From positions 434,001-498,000 of the forward strand of contig NZ_SOQX01000001.1 in NCBI RefSeq assembly GCF_004366735.1: a stretch of 64,000 nucleotides of DNA. The letters run 5' to 3'. Of the stretch, positions 24,495 through 34,093 are shown one piece after another (position 1 is the first letter of the stretch; each line of letters begins with the position of its first letter). Origin of the DNA: Thiohalophilus thiocyanatoxydans (GTDB lineage: Bacteria; Pseudomonadota; Gammaproteobacteria; UBA6429; Thiohalophilaceae). The notes below the pieces were generated by a model, which was not told where the DNA came from, made no database searches, and worked only from the letters and a program-made list of their open reading frames with translations. A program made the translations under genes and the position numbers.

Positions 24495-24570
24495 TGGCGC
24501 CACCCCCGCCGGATGACTATAATGGTCGGTCCCTGAAGCATTGCCCGGCCGCGCCGCAGGGGGCGCGGCC
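24495..24570 (+). promoter_or_regulatory. rpoZ promoter candidate and leader hairpin
   Basis: A perfect TATAAT stands at 24518-24523, preceded by TGAC. The -35 (around 24495, TGGCGC) is poor. After the expected start site a 9-bp hairpin GGCCGCGCC-GCAGGG-GGCGCGGCC (24547-24570) lies in the leader, about 20 bp before the rpoZ ATG and its GGAG site. The hairpin may affect translation or stability. Confidence 0.45.
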
Positions 24571-24590
24571 CGAATCCCCGGAGTAAAATA

Positions 24591-25058
24591 ATGGCACGTG
24601 TTACCGTAGAAGATTGTCTGGACAACCTCGAAAACCGCTTCGAGCTGGTACTGGTTTCCGCGCGTCGCGCCCGTCAGCTCGCCAATGGCCGGGATCCGCT
24701 GGTCGACCCGGAAAACGACAAGCCCACCGTCCTGGCGCTGCGCGAGATTTCCGAGGGGCTCATCGACAGCTCGATTCTGGATACGCCGGAGGTCATTGAG
24801 GACAATTTTGCCCCGCTGAGCGACGAACAGGCGGCCGCCGAGCTGGAAATGGCCGCTGAACTGGAATCCGGCAGTACCGGGATCGAAACCGGCACAGCCG
24901 AAACCGCTGAAGCGGAAAGTGACGAGGATGTCGATGTGGCCGCTGCCATCAAGGCCGCGCTGGGTGCCGAGCTGGGTAGCGACAGTGGTGAGGAGGAGGC
25001 CGAGAAACCGGCTTCCGGTGAAGCGTCATCAGAATCAGACGAAGAGGATCGCGGGTAA
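24591..25058 (+). CDS. rpoZ: RNA polymerase omega subunit with long acidic tail
   Basis: A 155-residue protein. The first 70-80 residues are canonical omega: [52 protein letters not shown]. The rest, from about residue 85, is an acidic, Glu/Ala/Ser-rich, probably disordered extension ending [10 protein letters not shown]. coli omega has about 91 residues. Omega helps assemble and stabilise the beta' subunit and forms part of a ppGpp site. It stands between gmk and spoT, 68 bp before spoT. Confidence 0.95.
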   Translation: MARVTVEDCLDNLENRFELVLVSARRARQLANGRDPLVDPENDKPTVLALREISEGLIDSSILDTPEVIEDNFAPLSDEQAAAELEMAAELESGSTGIETGTAETAEAESDEDVDVAAAIKAALGAELGSDSGEEEAEKPASGEASSESDEEDRG

Positions 25059-25126
25059 TCGCTCGTCCACTTTCAGAGGTCACCCCCCCGCCGAACGAGG
25101 CATTTCGCATCAGGCATCTGTGCGAG

Positions 25127-27220
25127 ATGCTCGATGAATACCTTGAGCCCGAACAGGTCGCCGAAGTCTACCAGGCCTACCTGTTCGGGGCCGAGGCCCA
25201 CGACGGCCAGCACCGTCTCAGTGGCGAACCCTATATCACCCATCCCATTGCCGTTGCCCGCATCCTGGCGGAGCTGCGGGTCGATCACCTCAGCATCATG
25301 GCGGCCATCCTGCATGATGTGATTGAGGACACCAAGGTCCCCAAGGAGATGGTGGAAAAACGTTTCGGCAAGCATATCGCCGAACTGGTCGACGGCGTCT
25401 CCAAGCTTACCCATATTCATTTTGAAAACAAGGCCGAGGCGCAGGCGGAAAACTTCCGCAAGATGATGCTGGCCATGACCCGTGATATCCGGGTGATTCT
25501 GATCAAGCTCGCCGACCGGCTGCACAACATGCGCACGCTGGGTGTGATGCGCCCGGACAAGCGCCGGCGCATCGCCCGCGAAACCCTCGACATCTATGCC
25601 CCGATCGCCAACCGCCTGGGCATGAATAACGTGCGTCTGGAGCTCGAGGATCTGGGATTCAGTGCCCTGTATCCGCTGCGCAGCAAGATACTCGAAGAGG
25701 GATTGAAAAAGGCGCGCGGCAATCGCAAGGAGATCGTGGGCAAGATGGAGGAGACCATCAAATCCCGCCTGAAACAGGAAGGTCTGGTTGGCCGGGTCAT
25801 CGGTCGCGAGAAGCATCTGTACAGTATTTACAAGAAAATGCGTGACAAGCATCTCTCCTTCAGTGAGGTAATGGATGTCTATGCGTTTCGCATCATCGTT
25901 GACAAAGTTGATGCCTGTTACCGGGTACTGGGGGCGATCCACAATCTGTATACGCCGGTACCGGGCCGCTTCAAGGATTACATCGCCATTCCCAAGGCCA
26001 ATGGCTATCAGTCCCTGCATACGGTACTGATGAGTCCCTATGGTGTGGCCATCGAAGTGCAGATCCGTACCGAGGATATGCACAAGGTCTCGGAAGCGGG
26101 AATCGCCGCGCACTGGATGTACAAAACCAACGAAGGCATCAGCAACAATGCTCAGATGCGCGCCCGCCAGTGGTTGCACGAATTGCTGGAGATGCAGCAG
26201 AACGCCGGCAATTCCATCGAGTTTCTCGAACACGTCAAAGTCGATCTGTTTCCCGATGAAGTTTATGTCCTTACCCCGCATGGCGAGATCAAGGTGTTGC
26301 CGCGCGGCGCCACCGCCGTCGACTTTGCCTATGCGGTGCACAGTGATGTGGGTAATCAATGCGTGGCGGCCAAGATCGATCGCCGCCTGATGCCGTTACG
26401 GACCGTCCTGCTTAATGGTCAGACCGTGGAGATCGTCACCTCCAGGGGGGCGCAACCCAATCCGGCCTGGCTGGACTTTGTTACCACGGCCAAGGCCCGT
26501 TCCAACATCCGTGCTTATTTAAAAAACCTGCATATGGAAGAGGCCGTTCTTCTGGGGATGAGGCTGTTACACAAGAGCCTGGCCGCCCACGGTTTGTCAC
26601 TGGATAATCTGGACGACGATCAGGTGAATGCGATGCTGACCGAGTTCGGTTTTGAGAGCATGGAGCAGATGTTCAGCGAGATCGGGTTTGGTAATCAGAT
26701 GGCCATGGTCGTCGCACGGGTCCTGCTGGCCACCGAACAGGATGAGGTACATGATGATCAGGAGAAGGCCCAGGGCACCCCGCTGGCTATCAAGGGGACC
26801 GAAGGGACCGTGGTTACCTATGCCAAATGTTGTCGACCGATCCCCGGTGATCCGATCCTGGGTTTTGTGACCTCGGGACGGGGGATTGTAATCCACACCG
26901 AGGATTGCAAGAACGTGGCCGAATACCGCAATCGGCCGGAGAAGTGGATCGACGTCAAATGGGAAAAGGAGATCGAAGGCGAATTTCCCATCGATATCCG
27001 CATGCTGGTGCAAAACCTGCGCGGTGTATTGGCCAGGGTGGCCGCGAGTCTCTCCGAGATGGAAGCCAACATCGAAAACGTCACCATCGAGGAACGCGAC
27101 GGTCTGCACTCCACGCTGAGTTTTACCGTCTCGGTTAAAAACCGCCAGCATCTGGCGCGCATCATGCGCCGCCTGCGCAAGCTTGAGATAGTGTCCCGCA
27201 TTCATCGCCTGAAGCGATGA
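25127..27220 (+). CDS. spoT: bifunctional (p)ppGpp synthetase/hydrolase SpoT
   Basis: A 697-residue RelA/SpoT homologue. The N-terminal HD hydrolase domain has HDVIEDTKV (about 63-71) and KLADRLHNMRT. The synthetase domain has REKHLYSIYKKM and GRFKDYIAIPKANGYQSLHT, whose RFKD is the RxKD motif of bifunctional enzymes rather than the ExDD of RelA. TGS (about 375-435), helical and C-terminal ACT domains follow. It controls the stringent response. The visible ATG lies close to the family start; no earlier in-frame ATG, GTG or TTG was found before the preceding gene. Confidence 0.96.
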   Translation: MLDEYLEPEQVAEVYQAYLFGAEAHDGQHRLSGEPYITHPIAVARILAELRVDHLSIMAAILHDVIEDTKVPKEMVEKRFGKHIAELVDGVSKLTHIHFENKAEAQAENFRKMMLAMTRDIRVILIKLADRLHNMRTLGVMRPDKRRRIARETLDIYAPIANRLGMNNVRLELEDLGFSALYPLRSKILEEGLKKARGNRKEIVGKMEETIKSRLKQEGLVGRVIGREKHLYSIYKKMRDKHLSFSEVMDVYAFRIIVDKVDACYRVLGAIHNLYTPVPGRFKDYIAIPKANGYQSLHTVLMSPYGVAIEVQIRTEDMHKVSEAGIAAHWMYKTNEGISNNAQMRARQWLHELLEMQQNAGNSIEFLEHVKVDLFPDEVYVLTPHGEIKVLPRGATAVDFAYAVHSDVGNQCVAAKIDRRLMPLRTVLLNGQTVEIVTSRGAQPNPAWLDFVTTAKARSNIRAYLKNLHMEEAVLLGMRLLHKSLAAHGLSLDNLDDDQVNAMLTEFGFESMEQMFSEIGFGNQMAMVVARVLLATEQDEVHDDQEKAQGTPLAIKGTEGTVVTYAKCCRPIPGDPILGFVTSGRGIVIHTEDCKNVAEYRNRPEKWIDVKWEKEIEGEFPIDIRMLVQNLRGVLARVAASLSEMEANIENVTIEERDGLHSTLSFTVSVKNRQHLARIMRRLRKLEIVSRIHRLKR

Positions 27221-27310
27221 AGGTAAAGTTGGCAGTACCGGGTGCCCTTCGAGGCAGGTTCTGGATACCAGGAGTTACAGATACCTGGGATTTCGCCGGG
27301 ACTGATTTTA

Positions 27311-27412
27311 TATCACCCCTCCCCGGCCCTCCCCTTCCAGGGGAGGGGGACCTTGCTATTAGCACGGTCAGTTCCCCCTCCCGCAGGGAGGGGGTTAGGG
27401 GGAGGGGATATA
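27311..27412 (-). repeat. foldback element A, copy 3 (reverse orientation)
   Basis: The reverse complement reads TATATCCCCTCCCCCTAACC, then the hairpin CCCCCTCCC-TGC-GGGAGGGGG, a spacer with AATAGCAAGGTC, and the hairpin CCCCTCCCCTGGAAGGGGAGGG split by its loop, ending GGGGAGGGGTGATA. It matches the copies at 2301 and 9997 but points the other way. It lies between spoT and ridA. Confidence 0.8.
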
Positions 27413-27496
27413 AAAACGATACTACAAACTGACGACTGCCAACTTGATTCTCAGTTATCGTAGTCTTGAAAAGAAAAACAGTATTGGAGCTTTATT

Positions 27497-27883
27497 ATGC
27501 CTCGCGAAATTGTTCATACCGACAACGCCCCGGCCGCCATTGGCCCCTATTCCCAGGCGGTGAAGGTCGACAACACCGTGTATTTGTCCGGCCAGATTCC
27601 GTTGATCCCCGAGAGCATGGAGCTGTTGGGTGGTGACATCAATGGCCAGATTCGCCGGGTGTTTGATAACCTCGCTGCCGTCTGCCAGGCCGCCGGAGGC
27701 AGTCTCAATGACATCGCCAAGCTGAATATCTTTTTGACCGATCTGAGTCACTTTCCGACGGTGAACGAGATCATGAGCGAGTACTTCGCCGAACCCTATC
27801 CCGCGCGCGCGGCTATCGGTGTCGCCTCGCTGCCCAAGGGGGCGGAGGTGGAGATGGATGCCATTATGGTTCTGGCAGAGTAA
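27497..27883 (+). CDS. ridA: RidA family enamine/imine deaminase
   Basis: A 128-residue protein of the YjgF/YER057c/UK114 family. It starts [20 protein letters not shown] and has [16 protein letters not shown], the [17 protein letters not shown] segment and the catalytic Arg region [20 protein letters not shown]. It hydrolyses reactive enamines made by PLP enzymes such as IlvA. GGAG stands upstream of the ATG. It follows spoT, as in many gammaproteobacteria, but the foldback element separates them here. Confidence 0.95.
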   Translation: MPREIVHTDNAPAAIGPYSQAVKVDNTVYLSGQIPLIPESMELLGGDINGQIRRVFDNLAAVCQAAGGSLNDIAKLNIFLTDLSHFPTVNEIMSEYFAEPYPARAAIGVASLPKGAEVEMDAIMVLAE

Positions 27884-28013
27884 CGATTTGTGATCGGCCC
27901 TGTTTGGGCCGCCGTGGCGAAACAATAAAACAGGGACGTTTGACTTAACCCAGGGCCTGCTTCATGGATGAACCGTTCAGCGCGTGCTCAGCCCCATGGT
28001 ATAGTCATCTGCC

Positions 28014-30107
28014 ATGATCATGCCCATTGCTTCCGCGACTGAATTGACCCGCCTCAAGGGCGTCGGTCCGAAAATGGCCGAGCGATTTGCCCGTCTTGGG
28101 ATCGATTCAGTGGAGCAGTTGCTGTTTCATCTTCCCCTGCGCTATGAAGATCGCACCCGGGTAACGCCACTGGGCGCCTTGCGTGCGGGTATGCACGCGG
28201 TGATTCAGGGCGAGGTGCAGCTGAGTGAAATCAAGTTCGCCCGCCGCCGGATGTTGCTGGTACGCCTCAGCGATCGCACCGGCTTTATCACTTTGCGCTT
28301 TTTTCATTTCAACGCCCGACAGCAGGAAAACCTGGCGCGGGGCAACCGGGTGCGCGCCTATGGCGAGGTGCGCCGGGGCAGCGGCGGTCTGGAGATGGTG
28401 CATCCCGAGTTCAGCGTGATCGAGACGGATGCCGCGCCGGTGGCGGAAACGGGGCTGACGCCGGTGTATCCGACCACCGAAGGGTTGCATCAGCTGACCC
28501 TGCGCAATGCCCTGCAACAGGCCCTGGCCCTGTTACGTACCGATCGGTTGTCGTTGCCGGAGCTGTTGCCGGCCGGGTTGCTGGCGGCCGATGAGCTGCC
28601 AGATCTCAAGCAGGCGCTGCTGTTCGTGCATCAGCCGCCGCCCGAAACCGATCTGGATGAGCTACTCGAGGCGCGCCATCCGGTGATGCAACGGTTGATC
28701 CTTGAGGATCTGCTCGCGCATGTGTTGAGTCTGCGCCAGTTACGCCAGCGCAGCCGGACCCATCAGGCGCGCCCCCTGTCGATTCGCAGCGAGCTGGGGG
28801 ATCGCTTTCTTCGGGCCTTGCCGTTTGCACTGACCGCGGCCCAGCAGCGGGTGGTGGCGGAGATCGAAACGGATCTGGGGCAGGCGGTCCCCATGCAGCG
28901 TCTGGTGCAGGGCGACGTGGGCTCGGGCAAGACGGTGGTCGCGGCGCTGGCGGCACTGGCGGCCGTGGCCTCGGGCTGTCAGGCGGCGATCATGGCGCCG
29001 ACCGAAATCCTCGCCGAACAGCATTATCACAACTTCGCCGCCTGGCTGGCGCCGCTGGGTATCGAGGTGGCCTGGCTGTCGGGCAAGGCGAAGCAGGGCG
29101 AACGGCGGGCGGCGGGCGAGGCGCTGGCCTCGGGGCAGGCGGCCGTCGCGGTGGGGACCCACGCCCTGTTTCAGGAGGCGATACAGTTTCGGGATCTGGC
29201 GCTGGTGATCATCGATGAGCAGCACCGTTTCGGGGTCCATCAACGGCTGGCCCTGCGCGAGAAGGGGCGCCGGGACGATGATGTGTTGCCCCACCAGCTG
29301 ATCATGACCGCCACGCCCATCCCGCGCACCCTGAGCATGGCGGTCTATGCCGATCTGGACTGCTCGGTTATCGACGAGTTGCCGCCGGGGCGTCAGCCGG
29401 TGGAGACGGTGGTGTTGCCCGACAGCCGCCGGGATGACGTGGTGGAACGGGTGCACCGGGCCTGTCAGCAGGGCAACCAGGTCTACTGGGTCTGCACCCT
29501 GATCGAGGAGTCGGAGGCGCTGCAGTGCCAGGCGGCGGAAGAGACCGCGCGGTTGTTGCAGGCGGCGTTGCCGGATGTGCGGGTCGGTCTGGTGCACGGG
29601 CGGCTCAAGGCGCCGGACAAAGAGGCGATCATGGCCCGCTTCAAGGCCGGCGAGCTGGATCTGCTGGTGGCCACTACGGTGATCGAGGTGGGGGTGGATG
29701 TGCCCAACGCCGGGTTGATGATCATCGAAAACGCCGAGCGTCTGGGCCTGGCCCAGTTGCATCAGTTGCGCGGCCGGGTGGGCCGCGGTGGCCAGGCAAG
29801 CGTCTGTGTCCTGATGTATCATGGGGCGCTTTCCGCCAATGCCCGGGAACGGCTGGCGGTGATGCGCAACAGCAACGACGGTTTTGAGATTGCGCGCAAG
29901 GACATGGAATTGCGCGGTCCCGGTGAAGTGCTGGGGACGCGGCAGACCGGGTTGTTGCAACTGAAGATCGCCGATCTGCAACGTGATGAAGCGCTGATGC
30001 CGAAGGTCGTGAGTTTGAGTGATCAATTACTGAAGCAATACCCCGGGGCCGTTCAGCCGCTGATTCAGCGCTGGGTGGGGCAGGCCGTGCGTTATGGCAG
30101 TGTGTGA
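28014..30107 (+). CDS. recG: ATP-dependent DNA helicase RecG
   Basis: A 697-residue superfamily 2 helicase. The N-terminal wedge/OB domain begins with LTRLKGVGPKMAERFARLG. Walker A is VQGDVGSGKTVVAALA (about residue 299), the DExH box is IIDEQHRFGVHQR (about 400), TATPIPRTL is motif III and QLRGRVGRGGQAS is motif VI. It remodels stalled replication forks and Holliday junctions. It follows ridA and precedes ubiC by 15 bp. ATG codons at 28014 and 28020 are alternative starts. Confidence 0.97.
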   Translation: MIMPIASATELTRLKGVGPKMAERFARLGIDSVEQLLFHLPLRYEDRTRVTPLGALRAGMHAVIQGEVQLSEIKFARRRMLLVRLSDRTGFITLRFFHFNARQQENLARGNRVRAYGEVRRGSGGLEMVHPEFSVIETDAAPVAETGLTPVYPTTEGLHQLTLRNALQQALALLRTDRLSLPELLPAGLLAADELPDLKQALLFVHQPPPETDLDELLEARHPVMQRLILEDLLAHVLSLRQLRQRSRTHQARPLSIRSELGDRFLRALPFALTAAQQRVVAEIETDLGQAVPMQRLVQGDVGSGKTVVAALAALAAVASGCQAAIMAPTEILAEQHYHNFAAWLAPLGIEVAWLSGKAKQGERRAAGEALASGQAAVAVGTHALFQEAIQFRDLALVIIDEQHRFGVHQRLALREKGRRDDDVLPHQLIMTATPIPRTLSMAVYADLDCSVIDELPPGRQPVETVVLPDSRRDDVVERVHRACQQGNQVYWVCTLIEESEALQCQAAEETARLLQAALPDVRVGLVHGRLKAPDKEAIMARFKAGELDLLVATTVIEVGVDVPNAGLMIIENAERLGLAQLHQLRGRVGRGGQASVCVLMYHGALSANARERLAVMRNSNDGFEIARKDMELRGPGEVLGTRQTGLLQLKIADLQRDEALMPKVVSLSDQLLKQYPGAVQPLIQRWVGQAVRYGSV

Positions 30108-30122
30108 TCCGCGGACGCTGGT

Positions 30123-30680
30123 ATGAGACGTTGCCCGCACACCTTTTGCGAACCGGTCTGGCGTTATCGGCAGCAGCTGCTCTCACCCCTGCCGGCGATC
30201 CGGGCGTGGTTGTTTGATAACGGCTCCCTGACCCGGCGGCTGCAACACGCCTGTGACGGCGAATTTCGGGTCGAGGTGGTGGCGCAGGAGTGGCAACGGC
30301 CGCTACTCAACGAGCGTCGCCGACTGGCGCTGCCGGCCCGGCGGCTGGCGCTGGTGCGGCAGGTCTATCTCTATTGTGACGACGTGCCCTGTGTGTTTGC
30401 CCGCACCATTATGCCCCGGCAGACCCTGAGCGGGGCCGAGCGCCATCTGGCGGTACTGGGGAATCGGCCGCTGGGCGCACTGCTGTTCGCCGATCCGCGC
30501 ATGCACCGCGAGCCGTTGGAGTTTACCCGCCTGCAAAGCGGCGAACGGCTGTTTGCCGAGGCCGTGCAACGCCTGGCGAGTCCGCCGCCGGCGATCTGGG
30601 GACGTCGCTCGGTCTTCTACCTGGCCGCCAAGCCCCTGCTGGTAAACGAGATATTCCTGCCGGGAATTGAAAAACTGTGA
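30123..30680 (+). CDS. ubiC: chorismate lyase
   Basis: A 185-residue UbiC-type enzyme that turns chorismate into 4-hydroxybenzoate and pyruvate, the first step of ubiquinone synthesis. Family features are the DNGSLTRRLQ motif, the RQVYLYCDDVPCVFARTIMP central strands with conserved Arg, the LGNRPLGALLF loop and the final WGRRSVFYLAAKPLLVNEIFLP. It is 15 bp downstream of recG and is followed by ubiA after 93 bp. Confidence 0.93.
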   Translation: MRRCPHTFCEPVWRYRQQLLSPLPAIRAWLFDNGSLTRRLQHACDGEFRVEVVAQEWQRPLLNERRRLALPARRLALVRQVYLYCDDVPCVFARTIMPRQTLSGAERHLAVLGNRPLGALLFADPRMHREPLEFTRLQSGERLFAEAVQRLASPPPAIWGRRSVFYLAAKPLLVNEIFLPGIEKL

Positions 30681-30773
30681 ACTTCATCTTTGACATAATC
30701 TGATATCTCTTCCCATAGCAGTATTGTTACAATCCCGTATCAGGCCAGACACAACACCCGCGACCGAGGTTGA

Positions 30774-31661
30774 ATGAGACCGTTATTGCCGGCGATCAAG
30801 CGCGAGATGATTCGCGAGCGTTTGTATCAATACTCTCTGCTGATGCGCCTGCATCGCCCGATCGGCATTTTTCTGCTGTTGTGGCCGACCCTGTGGGCGT
30901 TGTGGATCGCCGCCGGGGGCTTTCCCCGCCCGGGGGTCTTTGTGGTGTTTGTGCTCGGGGTGCTCCTGATGCGCTCCGCCGGTTGTGTGATCAACGATTA
31001 TGCGGATCGTCACTTTGATCCTCACGTGGCGCGGACCCGGGAGCGGCCCATCGCCAGCGGCCGGGTGACGCCCCGCGAGGCACTGGGCCTGTTCGCGGCG
31101 CTTTGCGTGCTGGCGTTTTTGCTGGTGCTGAGCATGAACCGGCTGACAATTTATCTCGCGTTTGTCGGGGTGGCGCTGGCCGCGATCTATCCATTCACGA
31201 AGCGTTACACCCATCTGCCGCAGGTGGTGCTGGGTATGGCCTTCGGCTGGGCGATCCCCATGGCCTTTGCCGCCCAGGCGGGCGAAGTGCCGAAGGTGGC
31301 CTGGCTGCTGTTTGTGATCAATGTGGTCTGGTCAGTGGCTTATGACAGTATGTATGCCATGGCCGATCGTGACGAAGATCTCAAGATCGGGGTCAAGTCC
31401 GCCGCTATTCTCTTTGGCGATGCGGACCGTTTCATCATCGGCCTGCTGCAGGGGCTGATGTTGCTGGGACTGGTCTTGCTGGGGCGGGAGCTGGCGCTGG
31501 GCACACCTTACTACCTGGGGCTGGCGGTGGCGCTGGGGCTGGCGGTGTATCAGCAATATCTGATCCGGGATCGGCGCCCCGCCGAGTGTTTCCGGGCCTT
31601 TCTCAATAACCACTGGCTGGGCGCTGCCGTCTTCGCCGGTCTGTTTATGGCATATATATAG
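30774..31661 (+). CDS. ubiA: 4-hydroxybenzoate polyprenyltransferase
   Basis: A 295-residue integral membrane prenyltransferase with about eight helices. The two aspartate-rich Mg-diphosphate motifs are [19 protein letters not shown] (about residues 73-91) and [16 protein letters not shown] (about 190-205). It attaches the polyprenyl tail to 4-hydroxybenzoate in the inner membrane. It directly follows ubiC, which makes its substrate. A TTGACA at 30690-30695 could be the -35 of a private promoter, but the matching -10 (CATAGC) is weak. Confidence 0.95.
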   Translation: MRPLLPAIKREMIRERLYQYSLLMRLHRPIGIFLLLWPTLWALWIAAGGFPRPGVFVVFVLGVLLMRSAGCVINDYADRHFDPHVARTRERPIASGRVTPREALGLFAALCVLAFLLVLSMNRLTIYLAFVGVALAAIYPFTKRYTHLPQVVLGMAFGWAIPMAFAAQAGEVPKVAWLLFVINVVWSVAYDSMYAMADRDEDLKIGVKSAAILFGDADRFIIGLLQGLMLLGLVLLGRELALGTPYYLGLAVALGLAVYQQYLIRDRRPAECFRAFLNNHWLGAAVFAGLFMAYI

Positions 31662-31748
31662 TAGGTAAATCGGGACGACGGCAGGTATACACTGTAATTT
31701 CGCCTGTTATATCTATAAACTACAATAAGTTAGATTGTGTATTTTGAG

Positions 31749-31754
31749 TATAAT
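31749..31754 (+). promoter_or_regulatory. -10 box candidate for the MSHA operon
   Basis: A perfect TATAAT lies in a very AT-rich stretch, about 90 bp before mshI and after ubiA. No good -35 was found 16-18 bp upstream (AAGTTA), so the promoter may need an activator. The spacer 31662-31839 holds no gene. Confidence 0.4.
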
Positions 31755-31851
31755 ATTAAAAATTATTGCTAACAGGCCGATTCATTGAAGATTCGGATTC
31801 GTCGGCATGGATGCCAGATTCTGAAATAGGGGGTGTACCCTGTTCGGGTGG

Positions 31852-32820
31852 TTGAAAAAATCCAGCGCAACGCCGGGTCTGGCCGGGGTGCATTTCTCTG
31901 ATCGCGGAATTGCCGTGGCGGTGGTCCGTTATCACGCACAGCAGCCGGTGCTCAGCTATTGCGAATTCGCGTCGGCCAGTAATGCCGAGCGCCCGCAGGT
32001 GCTGGCGCGGTTGCTGGCGCAGGAGGGCCTGGCGGGGATGCGGGTCAGTACGCTGCTGGATGTCGGCGAGTTTGATCTGCAACTGATCGAGGCACCGGAC
32101 GTGACCGCCGAAGAGCTGCGGGCGGCGGTGCGCTGGCGCATCAAGGACCGGCTGGATTATGCCCTCGATGAGGCGGTGCTGGATGTGTTCCCCATCCCCG
32201 GCCAGCAGGAACGGGGACGTCCGCCCATGGTGTATGTGGTGGCGGCGCGTCAGGCACAGGTGAAGCGCTATATTGATTTGCTGGAGAACGCCGGCGCGGA
32301 TCTCTGTTGCGTGGATATTCCCGAGCTGGCGCAGCGCAACCTGGCTGTCCGACTGAACGAGGACGCCCGCGGCGTGGCGATGTTGTCGCTGGGCCCGGAT
32401 GCCGGGCTGCTGACTCTCACCTGTGACGGGGTGTTGTATCTGGCCCGGGAGATTGATGTGGGGTACCGCGCCCTGGAGAGTGCCGCGCCGCCCCCGGAGG
32501 GGAAAGCCGGCGGTCTGCAACTGGCCGAGAATCTGTTACCGGATCAGCGCCGCGCGCTGGAAACCCTGGTACTCGAGGTCCAACGCTCGCTGGATTATTT
32601 TGAAAGCCATTTCGGCCTGGCACCGATCGGGCATCTGGTGATCGCGCCGACCCCGATGCCCGTTCCCGCCATGCTCGATTACATGGGTGAAAACCTTGGC
32701 GTGGCGGTCAGGCAACTGGAGCTGGCCGATATTGTGGACGTCGAGCAGACCACGGATCGGAGCCTGCAGGCCGAATGCCTGCTGGCTATTGGTGCGGCCT
32801 TGCGGGGGGTCGAAGCATGA
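31852..32820 (+). CDS. mshI: MSHA biogenesis protein MshI (PilM-like)
   Basis: A 322-residue actin-like (PilM-fold) protein: GLAGVHFSDRGIAVAVVRY at the N-terminus, LRAAVRWRIKDRLDYALDEAV in the middle and GLAPIGHLVIAPTPMPVPAM near the end. It should form the cytoplasmic ring of the type IVa MSHA pilus machine. The TTG at 31852 has no ribosome site near it. An AGGGGG stands 6-7 bp before an in-frame CTG at 31840, which would add LFGW and give a start resembling other PilM/MshI proteins. It is the first gene of mshI-I2-J-K-L-M-N. Confidence 0.85.
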   Translation: MKKSSATPGLAGVHFSDRGIAVAVVRYHAQQPVLSYCEFASASNAERPQVLARLLAQEGLAGMRVSTLLDVGEFDLQLIEAPDVTAEELRAAVRWRIKDRLDYALDEAVLDVFPIPGQQERGRPPMVYVVAARQAQVKRYIDLLENAGADLCCVDIPELAQRNLAVRLNEDARGVAMLSLGPDAGLLTLTCDGVLYLAREIDVGYRALESAAPPPEGKAGGLQLAENLLPDQRRALETLVLEVQRSLDYFESHFGLAPIGHLVIAPTPMPVPAMLDYMGENLGVAVRQLELADIVDVEQTTDRSLQAECLLAIGAALRGVEA

Positions 32821-33434
32821 GCGTGCATCAGCAGATCAATCTTTATCAGGATATCTTCCGGGAGCAGACGGTACAGGTCTCGGCCCGCCAGGTCTCGTTG
32901 CTCGTGCTGTTATTGATCGGGGTGTTGGCGCTGGTATCCGCGGGAATGTACTGGCAGCAACAGGGCTTGCAGGAACAGCTGGTAGCGCGAGAGCAACAAA
33001 AGGCGGATCTGGAGGAGCAGCTGGCGGTATTTCGTCAGCAGCTGCAAGCCGAAAAGGGCGATCAGGCGTTGCAGGAATCGGTGGATGCCCTGAACAGGGA
33101 GCTGTCGACCAAGCAGCGAGTTTTGCAGGCTCTCTCCGGTCAGCGTTTTGGCAATAGCGAGGGTTTTGTCGAGCAGTTGAGCGGCCTGGCGCGCCAGCGT
33201 ATCGAGGGGCTATGGCTGACGGAACTGGTGATTCGTCGTGGCGGGACCCGGCTGGACATGCAAGGCCGGAGTCTGAAGCCCGAATATGTGCCGAACTATT
33301 TACAGAAGCTTTCCGCCGAGCCGATCTTTGCCGGGACCGATTTCGAGAATCTGGTTATCCGGCGCAACGAGGATCATCCCGGACAGCTGGACTTTCAGCT
33401 GCAGAGCAAAACGGGGCGGGGTGACGGCAAATGA
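32817..33434 (+). CDS. PilN-like MSHA biogenesis protein (MshI2)
   Basis: A 205-residue protein starting MSVHQQINLYQDIFREQ. A short cytoplasmic segment with the NLY motif typical of PilN is followed by one transmembrane helix (about 27-48, LLVLLLIGVLALVSAGMYW), a Gln/Glu-rich coiled coil (about 50-110) and a small ferredoxin-like domain. In PilN, the NLY motif binds PilM, here MshI. The ATG overlaps the mshI stop codon (ATGA), so the genes are translationally coupled. Confidence 0.85.
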   Translation: MSVHQQINLYQDIFREQTVQVSARQVSLLVLLLIGVLALVSAGMYWQQQGLQEQLVAREQQKADLEEQLAVFRQQLQAEKGDQALQESVDALNRELSTKQRVLQALSGQRFGNSEGFVEQLSGLARQRIEGLWLTELVIRRGGTRLDMQGRSLKPEYVPNYLQKLSAEPIFAGTDFENLVIRRNEDHPGQLDFQLQSKTGRGDGK

Positions 33435-34093
33435 CCCGGCTTCTGCAACAGTGGGCCAAACGGTTCAATGCCCTGAGCCAGCGCGAGCGAATCATTCTGG
33501 CGATCGCCGCGGTGGTCGTGGTGGGCATTTTATGGCTGGAATTCATTTATCTGGCACAGGCCGGGGCCGGCAAGGCGATCAGAACCCGGATTGAGGCGGC
33601 GGATTCGGAGATCATCGCGCTGAATCAGCAGATTACCGCGTTCAGTGAGGAGGCCGAACAGGATCCCGATCGGGCCAACCGGCGGCGCGAAAAGAAACTG
33701 CGCGAGCAACTGGCCCGGGTGGACGAACAGCTGGAGGCACAAATGGGCGGATTGATCAGTCCGACCCAGATGGCGCAGGCACTGGAGGCGGTATTGACGC
33801 AAAAAACCGATCTCGAGTTGATCGGGGTGCGCAATCTGCCTATCCAGCCGTTGCTGGAACTGCCGTCCGACGCGGAGCGCCAATCTGCCGAGTCGGGCGT
33901 CTATCGCCATGCCATGCAGATTGAATTCAGCGGCACATATCTCAGTACCCTGGATTACCTCAAGGCATTGCAGGAGCTGGATTGGGATTTTTACTGGGAC
34001 AGCCTGCAATTACAGACCGAGTCGTACCCGGTTTCGAAAGTCACCCTCACGGTGCATACACTGAGTCTGAAAGAGGGCTGGATCGGTGTTTAA
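33431..34093 (+). CDS. mshJ: MSHA biogenesis protein MshJ (PilO-like)
   Basis: A 220-residue protein with one N-terminal transmembrane helix (about 20-42, ERIILAIAAVVVVGILWLEF), a charged coiled coil (about 45-115) and a C-terminal domain with LVTHTLS-like strands (FSGTYLSTLDYLKALQELDW). It fits the PilO-type alignment protein of the inner-membrane pilus complex. ATGA overlap with the preceding gene. Confidence 0.85.
   Translation: MTRLLQQWAKRFNALSQRERIILAIAAVVVVGILWLEFIYLAQAGAGKAIRTRIEAADSEIIALNQQITAFSEEAEQDPDRANRRREKKLREQLARVDEQLEAQMGGLISPTQMAQALEAVLTQKTDLELIGVRNLPIQPLLELPSDAERQSAESGVYRHAMQIEFSGTYLSTLDYLKALQELDWDFYWDSLQLQTESYPVSKVTLTVHTLSLKEGWIGV

Noticed and set aside
25073-26359. 428-codon frame antisense to spoT
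   Set aside because: Opposite conserved SpoT motifs; no family resemblance.
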